From assembly GCA_948567375.1 (NCBI GenBank), contig OX419755.1, forward strand, positions 42,785,001 through 42,849,000: 64,000 nt of DNA, given 5' to 3'. The notes beneath the pieces are model-generated. The model saw only the letters and a program-made list of their open reading frames with translations. It was not told the origin of the DNA and searched no databases. This stretch comes from Lunularia cruciata. Its lineage: Eukaryota > Streptophyta > Marchantiopsida > Lunulariales > Lunulariaceae. Shown piece after piece: positions 1 to 12,037 of this stretch. Every line of letters starts with the position of its first letter. Within the stretch, counting starts at the first letter, position 1. The translations under genes were made by a program, and so were the position numbers.

Positions 1-412
1 GCCACGTGGGTTTTACTACCTCCCCTTTCCCTCTATTGGTTCTCTCATAACCCATTCTTCCATGGTTAATGGAATTTGGGCAATTCCTTTGAATGGGACC
101 TCTTCTTCCACAACCAAAACAATTTCTATCATTGATATTGGTGGTTGGTTGGCCTCTTCTATATGGATAGCTTCCATTACTCCTAGCTCTTCTCGCCACA
201 TTTTGATCTACTTATCTCTTCTCCCATAGTTGCATTATATTGATCTTGAGATTTGCAAGTTATTTTGAGATGGTTTGAAGTGGATCTTTTGATAGAACTG
301 TAAGAATCAGAGCAAATACCACTTGTGGTGCAACCCTTTCCACCAAAGTATCAAAAGTTCTACCATACTTTTAACCTTGAGAAGGATACATAGCCTCCTT
401 CACCACCAAATC
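1..412 (-). pseudogene. LTR element F, gag C-terminal part with CCHC knuckle (broken)
   Basis: Reading leftward from 412, the frame continues the gag-like sequence that stops at 4846 on the other side of inserted element A, so this is the downstream half of the F gag. At 80-121 it codes for a zinc-knuckle-like motif, CFGCGRRGPIQRNC, with C-x2-C-x4-x-x4-C spacing. The expected His is Pro (GP where GH is usual), so zinc binding is probably lost. Such knuckles package retroelement RNA. Several stops lie between 412 and 200. The rest of the element (pol and 3' LTR) would lie left of the window. Seen: the motif and the frame resumption. Inferred: that it belongs to F. Confidence 0.6.
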
Positions 413-824
413 TGTAAAAGACCAAGACCGAGGAGAGAAATAGTAGAATGGAAGATCACATTGGGACACTTGAATGTGGGTAAACTCCAAATGCCTAGCA
501 TGAGCTTTGGCTCTTATATTTATAGAGATCATACAAGGCTATTGAGAAGCTTCTCAAGAAGTTCCCTTGACCTACTTTCTTGGAGTGCAAGCCAAGTTAA
601 TTGGGAAGCTTCTCAAGAAGCTTCCTTCTAGAAGCCGTTTACTTGGCATGCAAGCTAAGCTAGTTGGAAGCTTTTAGAAGTTACCTACTTGGGGTGCAAG
701 CTAAGCTAGCCGAGAAGCTTCTCAAGAAGCTTCGTAGATACTTCTAGAATATTTTAGGCTAATTTGTCTCATTTGCTACTTTGTTAGGCCCTACTAACTT
801 TATCGCTAAACTCATATTGTTACA
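413..824 (-). repeat. 3' LTR of element A
   Basis: 412 bp, about as long as the partner LTR at 4434-4840 and clearly similar to it. It starts TGTAAAAG and ends TGTTACA as read on the plus strand. It contains several GAAGCTTC-type palindromes (for example 598-640) that match the GAAnnTTC units of heat-shock elements, and a TATTTATA (TATAAATA on the minus strand). Confidence 0.9.
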
Positions 825-837
825 TATTCTCCCACCG

Positions 838-2261
838 CTAGTTAGTAATGTCCTCATTGCCAGTGAAGCTTTGAACTCTTGGATGGCCATTTGTGCATTC
901 TCGAGATGAGAAGAGGTTCCCATGTGGCATCATGAAGGGGATACCCTTTCCAAAGGAACTTGTACTTTGTATGTTGTTGACGGCCTCGTTGGATGTGGTG
1001 ACACGTAAAGATACGATTAACTTTGTACTCCTCATGATCATTGATAGGGATAGGAGGAGGAGGAAGCTGGACTTGAGAGGAAAAAGAAGATGGGCTAGGA
1101 ACAAAGGGTTTCAACTTGGAAACATGAAAGACAAGATGGATGCGGATATGACAAGGCAAGGCAAGTTAATAAGCAACAAGAGAGATAATAATTTGGGTGA
1201 CACCAAAGGGTCTTATCCAATTAGAGGCAAGTTTACAAACTTGGGTATCAAGTGGGAGAGGGAGGTTATTGGATGTGAGCATGACCTTATCACCAACTTG
1301 AAAGCTAAGATCATGGCAATGGTGATTTGCATATTTTTCAGCCAATTTTGAGCAACAAGGAGATGAGATTTGGCTTGTTGGAGGGATTGGGAGATGGTGG
1401 TCAAGAAGGTGGAAGTATGAGAGACATGAGATGGAAGAGGAGCAAGAAGGGAATCCAAAACAAGTGGATCTTGGCAAAATTGAGAAAGAAAGGAGAGAAT
1501 CCGGTGCTTGCTTGTTTAGAATTATTGTATGCAACTCTGTAGCTACAAGACATTCATCCCAATTGGTCTAGTGAATGTTGACCAAAGGCACAAAACATAT
1601 CTTCCAAGGTGCAATTTGCACATTCAATTTGTCTTTCAGTTTGAGGATGGTAGGCCGTGGAGAAAGCAAACTTAGTGCAAACTATCTAGAAGAGTGCTTG
1701 CCAAAACATTCCAATGAAGCAAGGATCACGATCAAAAATGAGTACATGCGGCATCTCATGATGCTTGAATACATCCTCAAAGTAGATTTGCACTAAGGTT
1801 AGAGCATCCACAATATCAACCATTGGTGCCAAATGGATTTGTTTACTAAGCTTATCCAAAAACACCACAATTGTTGTGTGATCTTGCTTTGTCTTTGGCA
1901 AGAAGGTGATGAGATCTAAGCTCACATGTTCCCAATGAGTAGATGGAATGGGGAGTGGTTGAAGGAGTCCACTTGGTTTTTGGTTATTGGCCTTGTTGTG
2001 TTGGCAACTCTCACACGATTGAACAAACTCTTGAACATTTCATGCCATGTTGGGCCACCACCATTGGCATTGGAGGCTATCCAAGGTCTTGTCAACACCC
2101 ATGTGACCAGCAATTAAGAAATCATGGGCTTCTTGAAGGCACACAAGCTGTAGATCACCTTTGGCTGGAACATAGATCCGGTCCTGATGGAATAGAAGGC
2201 CTTCTTTGAAGAAGAAGGTGTTGTACTCCTTGTCGCATGTTGTAAGATGAACATGTACCAT
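838..2261 (-). pseudogene. Element A integrase with C-terminal chromodomain
   Basis: The integrase zinc-binding region (about 2040-2261) reads GHMGVDKTL and aligns with the HHCC region of element B. The catalytic core (about 1575-2039) includes SLDLITFLPKTKQDH and FDRDPCFIGMFW, so the first two acidic positions of the DDE triad are retained. The C-terminal region at 914-1033 is a chromodomain with EEYKV, then FLWKGYPLHDATWEP, with the aromatic and WKGY positions all present. Chromodomains steer chromovirus integration to modified histones. Frameshifts separate the segments, so there is no intact protein, but this is the best-preserved chromodomain of the family in the window. Confidence 0.85.
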
Positions 2262-2372
2262 TTGTAAGAAGAGATATTGTTATAAGGCTGACCAAAATTC
2301 ATTTTGGACCCTGAAGTCAATTGACACCATCGTAATTGCCACCGTGATGAGAGGAAGAGACTTCAAATCAGG

Positions 2373-4150
2373 TTGTTTGTAACTCCTCCAACTCCTTTGG
2401 TGAGAGTTGATAGATTGGTCTACTCATTGGAGTACTCCTTGGCAATAACTCAATATTGAAGGCCATACCACAATTGGAGGGTAATCCCTTTGGCAGATCA
2501 TCTAGAAACATGTCCCGCAAACTCCTGAACTATTTGACCAACCATTGCTTGATGAGGCTCTTGGCCCTCCTCAGATTTCCTTATGCAATTGGTTTGATTT
2601 TCACCGCAAACACAAACTTATCTTCCTCCAAAGCTTGCTCTATGGCTGCTTCATTAACAAACTTCCCATCTAGGGACTCATCTCTCTCTAAAGCTTGCTC
2701 CATGGTTGCCTTCCTAGAAAAATTCCCATCTTGGGACTCATGTCCCTTCAAGGCTTGCTCTATGGCTACCTTCTCAAAAAATTTCCCATCTTGGGATTGA
2801 CTATTCTTACGTGTCTTACTCAGAGGTGCCCGACAACCTAATTGGAAATTCCTACCTTGGTGTTGTACTTGAATTTGTCATTGGGTCCAATCAAATTGAA
2901 CCTTATGACGTTCAAGCCAAGGTAGTCCTAGAATGATATCATAGTGTAGAGGTGCCACTATAAACCTCATACACTCCAAATACTCCTTTCCAGTCTTGAA
3001 GGTAACAAGATGCAAGGTATGGAATGCAAAACCCTTTCTACTATCCGCCATCATCAATCTACTTCCAATTATTGGCTTCATAAGAATACTCAATTCCTTT
3101 GATACTTGCATAGACATGAAAATCTCTGAAGATCCAAAATCAACCAAATTCCTACAACTTCAATTAGGTATCGTACCTTGCAAGTGAAGCATAATTGCAT
3201 AGGTCAATCCTTCAATCCCATTGGAACTAATCAAGCTCCTAATAAGTGGCTTGAAATCTCCTATTGGGATTCCTTGTTTCCTTGACCATTTGCTCAACAA
3301 ACTCCATTTGGGTGACTTGTTGAGGTTGCCTATTCCTAAGTGGACATTCAACAATATGATTTCCAACTTGGCGACAATATAAACAACCACCATTTTGTCA
3401 CAATCTTTCTCTATATGTTGTACCAAGTGGTCTCCGTTGGATAGCATCAATTTCCATTGGTGCTAGTTCTTCCACCCATGCGTAGTGTACTAGTGGAGCT
3501 TTGTGTAAGTCAAGTTCAAGACCAAGTTGTTGCAACCAAGGAATCAAAGTGCTCAACCAATTGCATGGCTTCTTCCATGTTTTTTGGTTCCTACATGGTC
3601 ATCTCCAATTTAGTTTGTGACTTCAAGCCTCTCATAAACTGATCTCAAGCTTCACCTTCTTGTATATTTGGAAGCTGCATGATGATGTTCTAGAATTGCA
3701 TGATGTAGCTCTTTATAGAGCAAATCTGCTTCATCTCTAACAATTTATCTTGTGCGGCTTGGGTGGCATTTATAGTTTGAAATTGACCAAGTATTGCATC
3801 TTTGAATTCTGCCCATATCAAGATTGGTGCAACAATTTGTTGTTTAGTTTGCTCCACTTAGAATTGCCACTAAAGTTTTTCCACACCATCCAATTGGCTA
3901 GAAGCCAAGAGAATCTATTTATGTTCATCTTCAAGATTGGTAGCTTCAAAGTAATGTTTGCAATCAAACACAAAATTCTCCAGTGCTTGGAAGATTCTTG
4001 TCTTCAAACGGCTTGGGTTTTGGAAATCGAATTTGATCTTCTCCATCTCAAATTGATGCTCTCTCTATGTTTTCTTGTTGTTGTTGGTCTTGTTCATCCA
4101 ACAATTGAGTAAGGTGCTCTATCTATTGTTGCATAGCAATGATAACATAT
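2373..4150 (-). pseudogene. Element A gag-protease remnant and RT stub
   Basis: From 4150 downward the sequence follows element B: gag core, a CCHC knuckle region around 3330-3420, then the protease at 2878-3147. The protease reads MVDFGSSEIFMSMQ and later IILGLPWLERHKVQFDWT. The protease active site is D-F-G-S in A where B has D-S-G-S. The linker to RT follows and stops at the deletion junction near 2372. Multiple stops and frameshifts are present. Confidence 0.8.
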
Positions 4151-4420
4151 GGTATTGCTGCCATGGCTACTACCTATCCCACTACTCTCAATTTATCTAG
4201 TTTATTAACACATAGATGTAACAAGTCCACCGTTCTCCATAAGTTACAATCTGAAGTACCAACGTTTCCTCATACAAGGTGATCATATGCAAATATCTTG
4301 CCCAAAGCGCGAGGTGATGAATTGTATGAAATAATGCTTGGGTAGTACTTGGACACAAAAATCCCAATGGTTTGGCGGAAGTGGATTTGGTGGTCCATAA
4401 ATTCCATCCATCCCATTGCT

Positions 4421-4433
4421 CCTCTGATACCAA
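4421..4433 (-). other. Primer binding site of element A
   Basis: Read on the minus strand this is TTGGTATCAGAGG, next to the 5' LTR end. It matches the 3' end of initiator methionine tRNA, the usual primer of plant Ty3-type elements, and corresponds to TTGGTATCAGAGC in element B. Confidence 0.85.
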
Positions 4434-4840
4434 TGTAACAAACCAAGACCAAGGAGAGAAATAGGAGAATGGAATATCACATTAGGACACTTGAATGTGG
4501 GTAGTCTTTGAATGCCTAGCATGAGCTTTAGCTCTTGTATTTATACGGATCATACAAGGCTCTTGAGAAGCTTCTCAAGAAGCTTCCTTGAGCCGCTTTT
4601 TTGGAGTGCAAGCCAAGTTAATTGAGAAGCTTCTTTAGAAGCTTCCTTTTGTAAGTTGCTTACTTGGCAAGCTAAGATAGTTGGAAGCTTCTAGAAGCTA
4701 CTTACTTGGGATGCAAGCTAAGCTAGTCGTGAAGCTTCCCAAGAAGCTTCCTAGATACTTTTGGAATATTTCAGGCTAATTGTCTTATTTTCTGTTTTGT
4801 TAGCCCTACCAACTTCATCACTAAACTCCATATTGTTACA
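4434..4840 (-). repeat. 5' LTR of element A
   Basis: 407 bp. It contains the minus-strand TATA box (TATTTATA at 4538-4545 as read on plus) and, upstream of it in transcription order, GAAGCTTC palindromes. It is flanked on the outside by the AAATC duplication. Confidence 0.9.
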
Positions 4841-4845
4841 AAATC

Positions 4846-6240
4846 ACTCTCATCCTCTTCCAGTCTCTACTCCATACAAATTGTAATCTTGATAGCTTCA
4901 ACCTTAGAATAACATTTCTCATATCTCATCGTACTTCTAATCTGAGGTCTTAGATTTCCCAAAAATTTATTTGTGAGCATGGCTCCTATGCCAATCATAG
5001 TAGTCTCCACCTCATCTCCACTCTTCTTCAACACCATGCAAAATTTGGACTCTAACTTCTCCACTCTTTCTACATAGACTCTCATTTTCTCCCCATCTCC
5101 TTGTTTGAGGAAGGTAACTTCACTCATCAATCTCTCATTACTCTTTTATGGAAGAAAGCTCTTAAAGAGTGCTAAAGTTAGATTCTCCTAAGATTCTTCT
5201 TGCCCATCTCTCCTCTCTCTCTTTTGATATTTTGACTCATACTATGTAAGGGTTATATCCTCAAAGGAATTTGGTAATTATGAGGCCCAATCATTCTTCC
5301 TCCTCTCATTGTTTCTTATGCAAGCTCTCTTGAAGTCTCTCACAAAGTCCTCCAAATCTAAATTTTTCTCATCTTAACCCCTCACTATCTTTCTCTTTCC
5401 TCTCAATCTTTTTTTTCTTTTCTCACTCTATAACTAATAGAGTGTATATACATGATAAATAGCATTTGAGAGGAATAAACCCTAGGAAACACAAAAGGTT
5501 CAGGTTTATCCAATATTTATATAGCAACATCAAATTCTAGAGTGCATATTTATTTAACCCTCATGGATAGTTTATCTATAAGTTGAAAGATTGTCTCCAC
5601 CACTAATCTTGAGAACTAGATGATGAAGGTGGTAGTTTATTTGTAGTTGTACCAAGACTCTCTCCAAGATCTTCCACCAAAGTCTCCAAATGTGCTATAA
5701 CTCTACTACACTCATGTCCATTGGGAAGTCCTTCCACTCCACAAACTTCACACAACTCCTTGGTCTTTGATCTCCTCCCTCCCAATCTTGGTGAAGAAGG
5801 TCCAATATGCAATCCCAAGTCAAGTAAACCTTTCCTTACCCTCAATCTCTTGCTCTCAAAGATCAATGGACATGAACTTGCCTTATGTCCCTTCTTTCCA
5901 CATAAAAAGCACTTAGAATCACTCTTTCCTCCAAGTAGTGTATGTTTTTAGATCATCTTAACACTCTCTTCAAATTCTATTCTTAACTCTTCTTTCCTCA
6001 TATCCACCCTTACAATCACCTCAAACCGTTTGGGAACCTTGTATAGCCTCAACTTCCACTCTTGGTGACCCTCCAAATTCCCAAGATGAATCTAAGCACT
6101 CAAACATGCTTTTGGTTGCTCTCACACTCCTCATGCATGAGATCTCAACTCTCCAAAATTGACCCCTCTTTACAATATCACTAAATTCTTTCAATTGGTA
6201 TGTCTTAGTACTTTGAAATTTTGCAAACCTAGTCAAGATA
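4846..6240 (-). pseudogene. LTR element F, N-terminal CCHC region and gag core
   Basis: Two blocks can be read on the minus strand. The first, about 5603-6240, holds a clear CCHC knuckle, CFLCGKKGHKASSC, at 5870-5911, followed by a basic stretch and ELCEVCGVEGLPNGHEC. The second, 4867-5370, reads like a retrotransposon gag core (for example LKQGDGEKMRVYVERVEKL) and runs up to the insertion point of element A at 4845. The frame then resumes at 412. A CCHC upstream of the gag core is unusual, since the knuckle normally follows it, and a second knuckle does follow at 80-121. Several stops and frameshifts mean nothing is intact. Confidence 0.6.
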
Positions 6241-6886
6241 CCAGGTTATCTCGCCCTACAAAATTTAACATATTTTCATTAAGACATTTGGCCTAGGCAC
6301 CTTTCTATTTAGCACACATATTTCAAATTGGTCTAAAAACCACCTCCTTGCTTTAAAAGTTCATAACTTCCTACGCAAGAATGATCTCTCTCTAATTCTT
6401 GGGCCAAAAAGTAGAATTCTATGCATTGAATTTTCTTGGAAAGTTTTGAATAATCCAATGAAAATGGATGAAATGGCAAAATCTATACAAAATTCCATAG
6501 AGCATGTAGTTTGCAAAAACATTTTACCCTACCACCTTCCAAAATTCTTGCTCAATCATGTAGCAGCCATTACAATAATTTCAAGTGTCCCGTATAACAC
6601 ATGAATCAAGCTATCCTTATGAAAATTTCAAATTCAAATATCAAACTTGAGGTTTTGCCCAAAATCTCCCAAAATCTGCAATCCACCTCATATAATCTCT
6701 CAAAATTTTCTCATGTGTATAGTATGTATAATATCACCTCAAACATATTCTCTAACATAAGTTGAGCCCTCTCTTCCACTAATGTTTTCTCAAAGTAAGC
6801 TCTCATAGCTTCCTTCTATCTAACATAGAATTGCACGTAGAACATTATCTTGCCTTCTAGAGAGGTCACAACAACAAAACCAAAAA
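6241..6886. other. 5' leader of element F, no gene seen
   Basis: AT-rich sequence between the F gag and its presumed 5' LTR. I see no recognisable coding motif and no primer binding site that I can name next to the LTR. Confidence 0.4.
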
Positions 6887-7547
6887 TATAGGCCAGCCTG
6901 TCTCTCACTCAAGATGAACCTTTTTTGGCTATTATAGTAGCACACCATGGATTAAAAAGGCAACAAACTCCAACTCCATCATACTCCTCCAAGGCTAACA
7001 CTCCAAGACTTGAACCATTGCTCACTAAAGAACTCAAGGAGAGAAAGATAGTTGTAAATGAAAGGATGATGAGTACCTCCTCACCCCTAGTTTATATACT
7101 TGTGAAATAGTAACTAATTACCAAAGTAACTCAATTTTACTAGACTAAAATTCAAATAAAGTCTAAAGTCTAAAATAATGTCCATACTCATGGGAATATT
7201 CTCCTAAGCATGTGGTCTTATCTTGACCTAACCACTAAGTCAAGGATTCTTTCACATGGGCTATCCTTGGACAATAGAAGAATCCAAAACAAAAAGGCTT
7301 GTGAGTCCAAGAGTTCTAACTCTTTCCTCAAAGCCAAACACCTAAAAATAATACCAAGTCAATACACTAGAATCCAAAATAGTGATGTTCATCTTTTCCA
7401 TTTCCTCTAAAGTAAGGTCCCCTCTATTTTGTCTATGAATAATTTTAGCTAATCATAACTAATATCGATTTAAATAATATCTCTCAAGTACTTATAATAC
7501 CAAACTAAATATCACAATAGTATATACATGCACAAATGGGTGTTGCA
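6887..7547 (-). repeat. Presumed 5' LTR of element F (F/G family)
   Basis: About 660 bp, homologous along its length to the solo LTR G at 9690-10415 (shared start around CTCTCACTCAAG, shared TAGTTTATATAC). G has a target-site duplication, which marks the family as an LTR, and this copy sits at the 5' side of the minus-strand F gag. At its right edge (about 7548) the coding frame of element E begins abruptly, so F is inserted in E. Confidence 0.65.
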
Positions 7548-8104
7548 GGTCCATCCATACTTATTGAAGTATATTGGTGCTTAGAGCAATGCTCATCTAA
7601 CAAGATGATGAGGAGGAGTTTGTGATGGCTTATGCTAGTTGCTCCAACAATTTAGTGAAGGCAAAGTACAACTCATATAATGGAGAATGCTTAGCAACAA
7701 TGTGAGCACTAGCACATTTTAGATGTTACAAGTTTGGAAATCCCTTCACTCTTATCATTGATCATCAACCACTAAAGTGGTTGATGGAATCTAATAAGCT
7801 TTCAAGGAAACTTGCACGTTGGGCTTTGATTTTACAAGAGTTTGATTTCACAATTGTTCATAGACTTGGAGTGGTCAATTGTGATGGAAATGGCTTGAGT
7901 AGAAATTCATGTACCAGCCAGTAAGATCAACTTGAAGCACATTGGCATGGTGAGATATATGAAGAGATGGTTTTAAGTTAATATGCATCTACTTTTTTAC
8001 ATCTATTTATTGAGGCTTTGGTGGTATCTTTATTAATAAAAATAGGAGTTGTTGATGTCTTAGATGTAGAGAGTGGAGATCTTTGTATAGGTAAGCAAGA
8101 TATT
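7548..8104 (+). pseudogene. Element E RNase H fragment (C/E family)
   Basis: From about 7620 to 7925 the plus strand encodes the retroelement RNase H region, including TLIIDHQPLKWLMESNKL and LARWALILQEFDF, nearly the same as RNase H of element C on the minus strand at 51406-51705. One in-frame stop sits in the middle, and the end is marked by LSRNS followed by a stop. The reading resumes at 14658, where integrase continues, because element D (8105-14657) is inserted. The portions of E further upstream (gag, protease, methyltransferase, RT) must lie left of the window, beyond F. Confidence 0.85.
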
Positions 8105-8538
8105 TGTAAAAGACCAAGGAGAGAAATAGGATAATGGAAGTATGGAAGATTGCCATATTGAAATTATCAATTACAAAAAACTCCAAATACTTAGCATGAG
8201 CTTGGGCTTTGGTATTTATAGTGAAGCAACACAAGGCTCTTGAGGAGCTTCTTTCTTAAAGCCTCCTTCTTGGAGTGCAAGCTAAGCTACCCCAGAAGCT
8301 ACCAAGGAAGCCTCCTACTCAAAGCCACCTACTTTGTATACAAACTAAACTAACCATTAACTTGATATGCAAGTTTCCAAATCCTTAGAAGGTATTTAGA
8401 ATTTTTCCACTAAGAAGCTTCCAAAGTGCTTCTAGAACATTTTTCCAAGAAGCTTCCTAGATGCTTCTAAAAAAATCTTAGAATTCCTAACTATATTTGG
8501 CTGATTTAATTAACTTATTAGTCTTTGCTAACTTATTT
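8105..8538 (-). repeat. 3' LTR of element D
   Basis: Begins TGTAAAAGACCAAGGAGAG like the other family LTRs and carries TATTTATA and CTTCTAGA/GAAGCTTC modules. The inner end appears truncated before a purine tract (complement of TTTCCCCAAC at 8536-8545). Confidence 0.8.
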
Positions 8539-9689
8539 CCCCAACACTAGTTGGTGATGTCCTTGTTACCATGGAATCTTTGAACTCTTAGATGGTTGCA
8601 TGTGCATTATGTATATGAGCAAGGGATTCCCATATAGCATCATGAAAAGGATACCCTTTTCAAAGGACCTTATGTTCTTGGTGTCGATGATGGCCACGTT
8701 GGATGTCACGAGGTGCAAGAATATGATCAACTTTGTATTCCTCATTATCATTGACAAGGATGGGACAAAGAGGAAGTTGAACACAAGTGGAAAGGGAGAT
8801 GGATAAGAGATCATGCTTTGAACTTTGAAACATGGAAGATAAGATGGATCTGCATATGACTATGCGAGTCTAGTTGATATGCAATAGGAGAAATGATCTA
8901 AATATCATCAAATGGACCTATCCAATAAAGAACAAGTTTATGGACTTGGGTATCAAGTGGGAGCAAATGGTTCCTAAAAGAAAGCATGACCTTGTCACCT
9001 AGTTGAAAGGTGATATTTGCTGATTTTGAGCAACAAGAAGATGAGACTTGGCTTGCTATAAAGATTTAGATAACATGGAAAAGAAGGTAGAAATATGAGG
9101 AACATGTGGTAGAGGAGCAACAAAAGAATCTGAAACAAATGGGTCTTTTCTAAAATTAAGGAAGAATGAAGAAAACCATGTGCTTTGCTTGATTTGAATT
9201 ATTGTAGGCAAACTTGGTAACCACAAGATAAGCATCCCAATTGGCATGGTGAACATTGATAAAGGCACAAAGCATATCTTCCAAGATGCAATTAGCACAT
9301 TCAATTTGCCTATTAGTTTGAAGATGATAGGTTGAGATAAAGCAAGCTTAGTACCAAGTAACTTGAAGAGCGTTTGCTAACTTCACCAATGAATCAACAA
9401 TCATGGTCAAGATGAGAACCTTTGGCACCCCATGTTGCTTGAAGATAGTGTCAAAGTAAATCTTGGCTAGTGTTGGAGTGTCCATAATATCCACGGTGTG
9501 GGTGCTAGATGAATCTTCTTGTTAAGTTTATTAACAAACACCACAAATGGTGGTATAACTCTAATACATTGTGGATGAAGATGTGATAAGGGTTGACACT
9601 TACATGCTCCCATTGAGCAGCTACAATGGGAAGTGGTTGAAGTAATCTACCTGGTTTGATCTTGTTGCTGTGGTAACTCTCATAAGATT
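8539..9689 (-). pseudogene. Element D integrase C-terminus and chromodomain remnant
   Basis: Aligns with the 3' third of elements A and B on the minus strand. The region around 8566-8814 corresponds to the chromodomain segment, but frameshifts destroy the WKGY region. 9505-9689 encodes GRLLQPLPIVAAQWEHVSV, matching the integrase core start of B. The reading is interrupted at 9690 by solo LTR G and resumes at 10421. Confidence 0.75.
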
Positions 9690-10415
9690 TGTGAGCTAGT
9701 TTATCTCTCACTCAAGATAAAACTTTGATGGTTATTAAGGTAGCACACCATGGACTAAGCAAGCAAGAAACCTCAACTTGGTCACACTCCTCCAAGGTTA
9801 AAACTCCAAGGCACTTCCAAGACTCAAACCATTGCTCACTAAAGAACTCAATGAGAGAGATATAACTGCAAATGAAAGGATTATGAGTACCTTCTCACCT
9901 CTAGTTTATATACCTATGAATAGTTACACACAAATATTACTAATTACCATAGTAACTCAAGTTACTATGCAAAAATTCATAAAAATTCTAAAGTCTAAGG
10001 AATATCCAAACTCATGAGAATAAGCCCTAAGCATGTGGTCTTATCTTGACCCAATTGCTAAGTCAATGATATTTTCACATGGGCTATTCTTGGACCATAG
10101 AAGAATTCAAACCAAAAAGGCTTGTGGTCCAAAAGTTCTCAATTTTTCGTCAAAGCCAAACACTTCAGAATATTACCAAATCAATATACTAAAATCCAAA
10201 ATAGTTGTATTCACTCCTTCACCTTCTCTAAAGTAAAATCACCTCTATCTTGGCTATGACTAACTCTAGCTAATGTAGCTAATGTAACTATGACTAAATC
10301 TAGTTAATGGCTGATGTAGAAGCTTGTTTTAACTCTATCAAAATAATATCTCTCAACTACTTGTAATATCAAACAAAATATCATAATAGAGCATACATCA
10401 ATTAGTGGGAGTTAT
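9690..10415. repeat. Solo LTR G (F/G family) nested in D
   Basis: 726 bp, homologous to the F LTR at 6887-7547. The duplication AGATT is present at 9685-9689 and 10416-10420, and the integrase sequence of D resumes immediately on the right. No internal region is present, so this is a solo LTR left by recombination. The exact edge is uncertain by one base. Confidence 0.8.
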
Positions 10416-10420
10416 AGATT

Positions 10421-12037
10421 GAAAAAAGTCTCAAACTTTGTGTGCCATGTTTGGCCACAACCACTGATATTGGAGTGTAATCAAAGCTTTATCCACACCC
10501 AAATGACAAGAAATTGGTAAATCATGGGCTTCTTGAAGCCACATAAGTTACAGGTCACCTATAGTCAAAATATAGATCAAGTTCTAACCAAATAAAAAAA
10601 TTTCCTTGAAGGAAATGTGTTGTATTCTTTGCATTGAGAATGACATGGAATTTATTAGTTTTTTACTCAAGTTTGATGTCAAATAATTATAGTTGTTTCT
10701 TTAATCAATGATACCAACTCTTCATGTGCTCTAAATAAAAAGTCTACAATAAAGGTTTGTGATCAATTTGCATAATCACTTATTTTCCCAAGAGATAATG
10801 TCTCCATACCTTTGTGACATATACCATTGCTATTTGTTCTTGATCTGGGCAAAATAGTTTCTTTCTCTTGAGTTCAGTCAACAAGACACAAAGACAATGG
10901 GATGTAAGCTATCTAGAAATTCCTATTGCAACACTGCTCCAATGGTAAAGCTAAAAGCATCAAAATCAACCACATAAGGTAGTTGAGGATTTTATGGTTG
11001 GAGGATAGGTTGTGAGTAAACCATTTGCTTCAATTTCATAAATGCTTCTTTGTGCTTTATGGTCCATGCAAATCACAAAGAATATTTTCTAAAAGAGATT
11101 GGTCAATGATATGATCACATGAACATAATAATGGATGAACCATGAACATTAAAAGACTTGTCAATCCATTAAATGCCCAAACTTTCATAGCATCCTTAGG
11201 AGTAGGTCAATAAAAAATGGCCTTGATTTTCTCCTCTTCACCTTGATCCCCTCAAATGAGACCTTTTGGCCAAAGAAGGTAATTTCCTTCTACCAAAAGG
11301 TACACTTCTTGTAGTAAAATATTTATTGACATGATCATCTTAAGACTTCTCATATGTGAGTCTTATGTTTTGTTTCCATCACACTATAGATTAAAATATC
11401 ATCCAGGAACTTCACCATGCATTAATCCAATATCCTATCCAACACCCAATGCATTTGATCTATGAAAATTTTGAGAGCATTAGTGAGCCTAAAAGGTAAA
11501 ACCCTCCATTCAAAATGCTCATATCTTGTGCAAAATCCTATCTTTTGCACATTCTCCCTATCAATGAAAATTTTCCAAAAACCACTTCAAAGATCCAACT
11601 TGGAGAAGTTCAGTGCTCAAATCAATCAATCCAACAAGTCATCAATTTGAGGTAAGTGATATAGATTCTTCACTTTTTGTTTATTAAGGTCACCTTAGTC
11701 AATACAGAATCAAAGTCCTTCATCCTTCTTTGGTACAAAGAGTACAAGTGGTCCCCAAGGAGATGTATTGTGTCATATGAAATCCTTCTCCAACAATTTG
11801 ATTATTGTTGTTCAAAATTCTTTGAACTCCTTTGGTCAGAACCTATAGATTGGTCTAATCAGTGGAGTACTACTTGGTAGTAGCTCAATCTTGAAAGTCA
11901 TATCTCAATCAAAGGTTAATCCTTTTGGAAGATCATCTAGAAATACATCTACAAATTCCTAAAGTATCCACCATTGGCTTTTGATCTTCATCATAGCCTC
12001 CTTGCATAACAAGTTTTATCCAAATTGCCAAAATAGG
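10421..12037 (-). pseudogene. Element D integrase zinc region, RNase H and RT remnants
   Basis: Right to left, this follows element B from the RT start (about 11900-11460) through RT thumb and RNase H (11400-10680) to the integrase zinc region (10620-10440). For example, 11255-11305 is the reverse complement of the B stretch around 40795-40840. Unlike A, the RT/RNase H region is still present in D, although no open frame longer than a few dozen codons remains. Many stops lie at positions where B has Gln, Arg or Trp. Confidence 0.7.

Larger units (their letters stand above)
413..4840 (-). mobile_element. Chromovirus A, internally deleted, with both LTRs and TSD
   Basis: A Ty3-type LTR retrotransposon of the same family as B (37872-43518), in reverse orientation. 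Its LTRs are 413-824 and 4434-4840, each ending TGT...ACA on the appropriate strand. The 5-bp duplication AAATC is perfect at 408-412 and 4841-4845. The primer binding site (complement of CCTCTGATACCA at 4421-4432) lies directly inside the 5' LTR, and a purine-rich tract (complement of 825-838) lies inside the 3' LTR. Gag, protease, integrase and chromodomain remnants are present. Near 2372 the sequence jumps from the end of RNase H to the front of reverse transcriptase. Relative to B, about 1.18 kb (about 40300-41483) is missing, so A cannot encode its own RT. Confidence 0.93.

Noticed and set aside
4197-4522. Overlapping minus-strand frames of 60-79 codons
   Set aside because: They cover the untranslated leader, primer site and LTR of element A in three frames. 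The same positions in B are non-coding.
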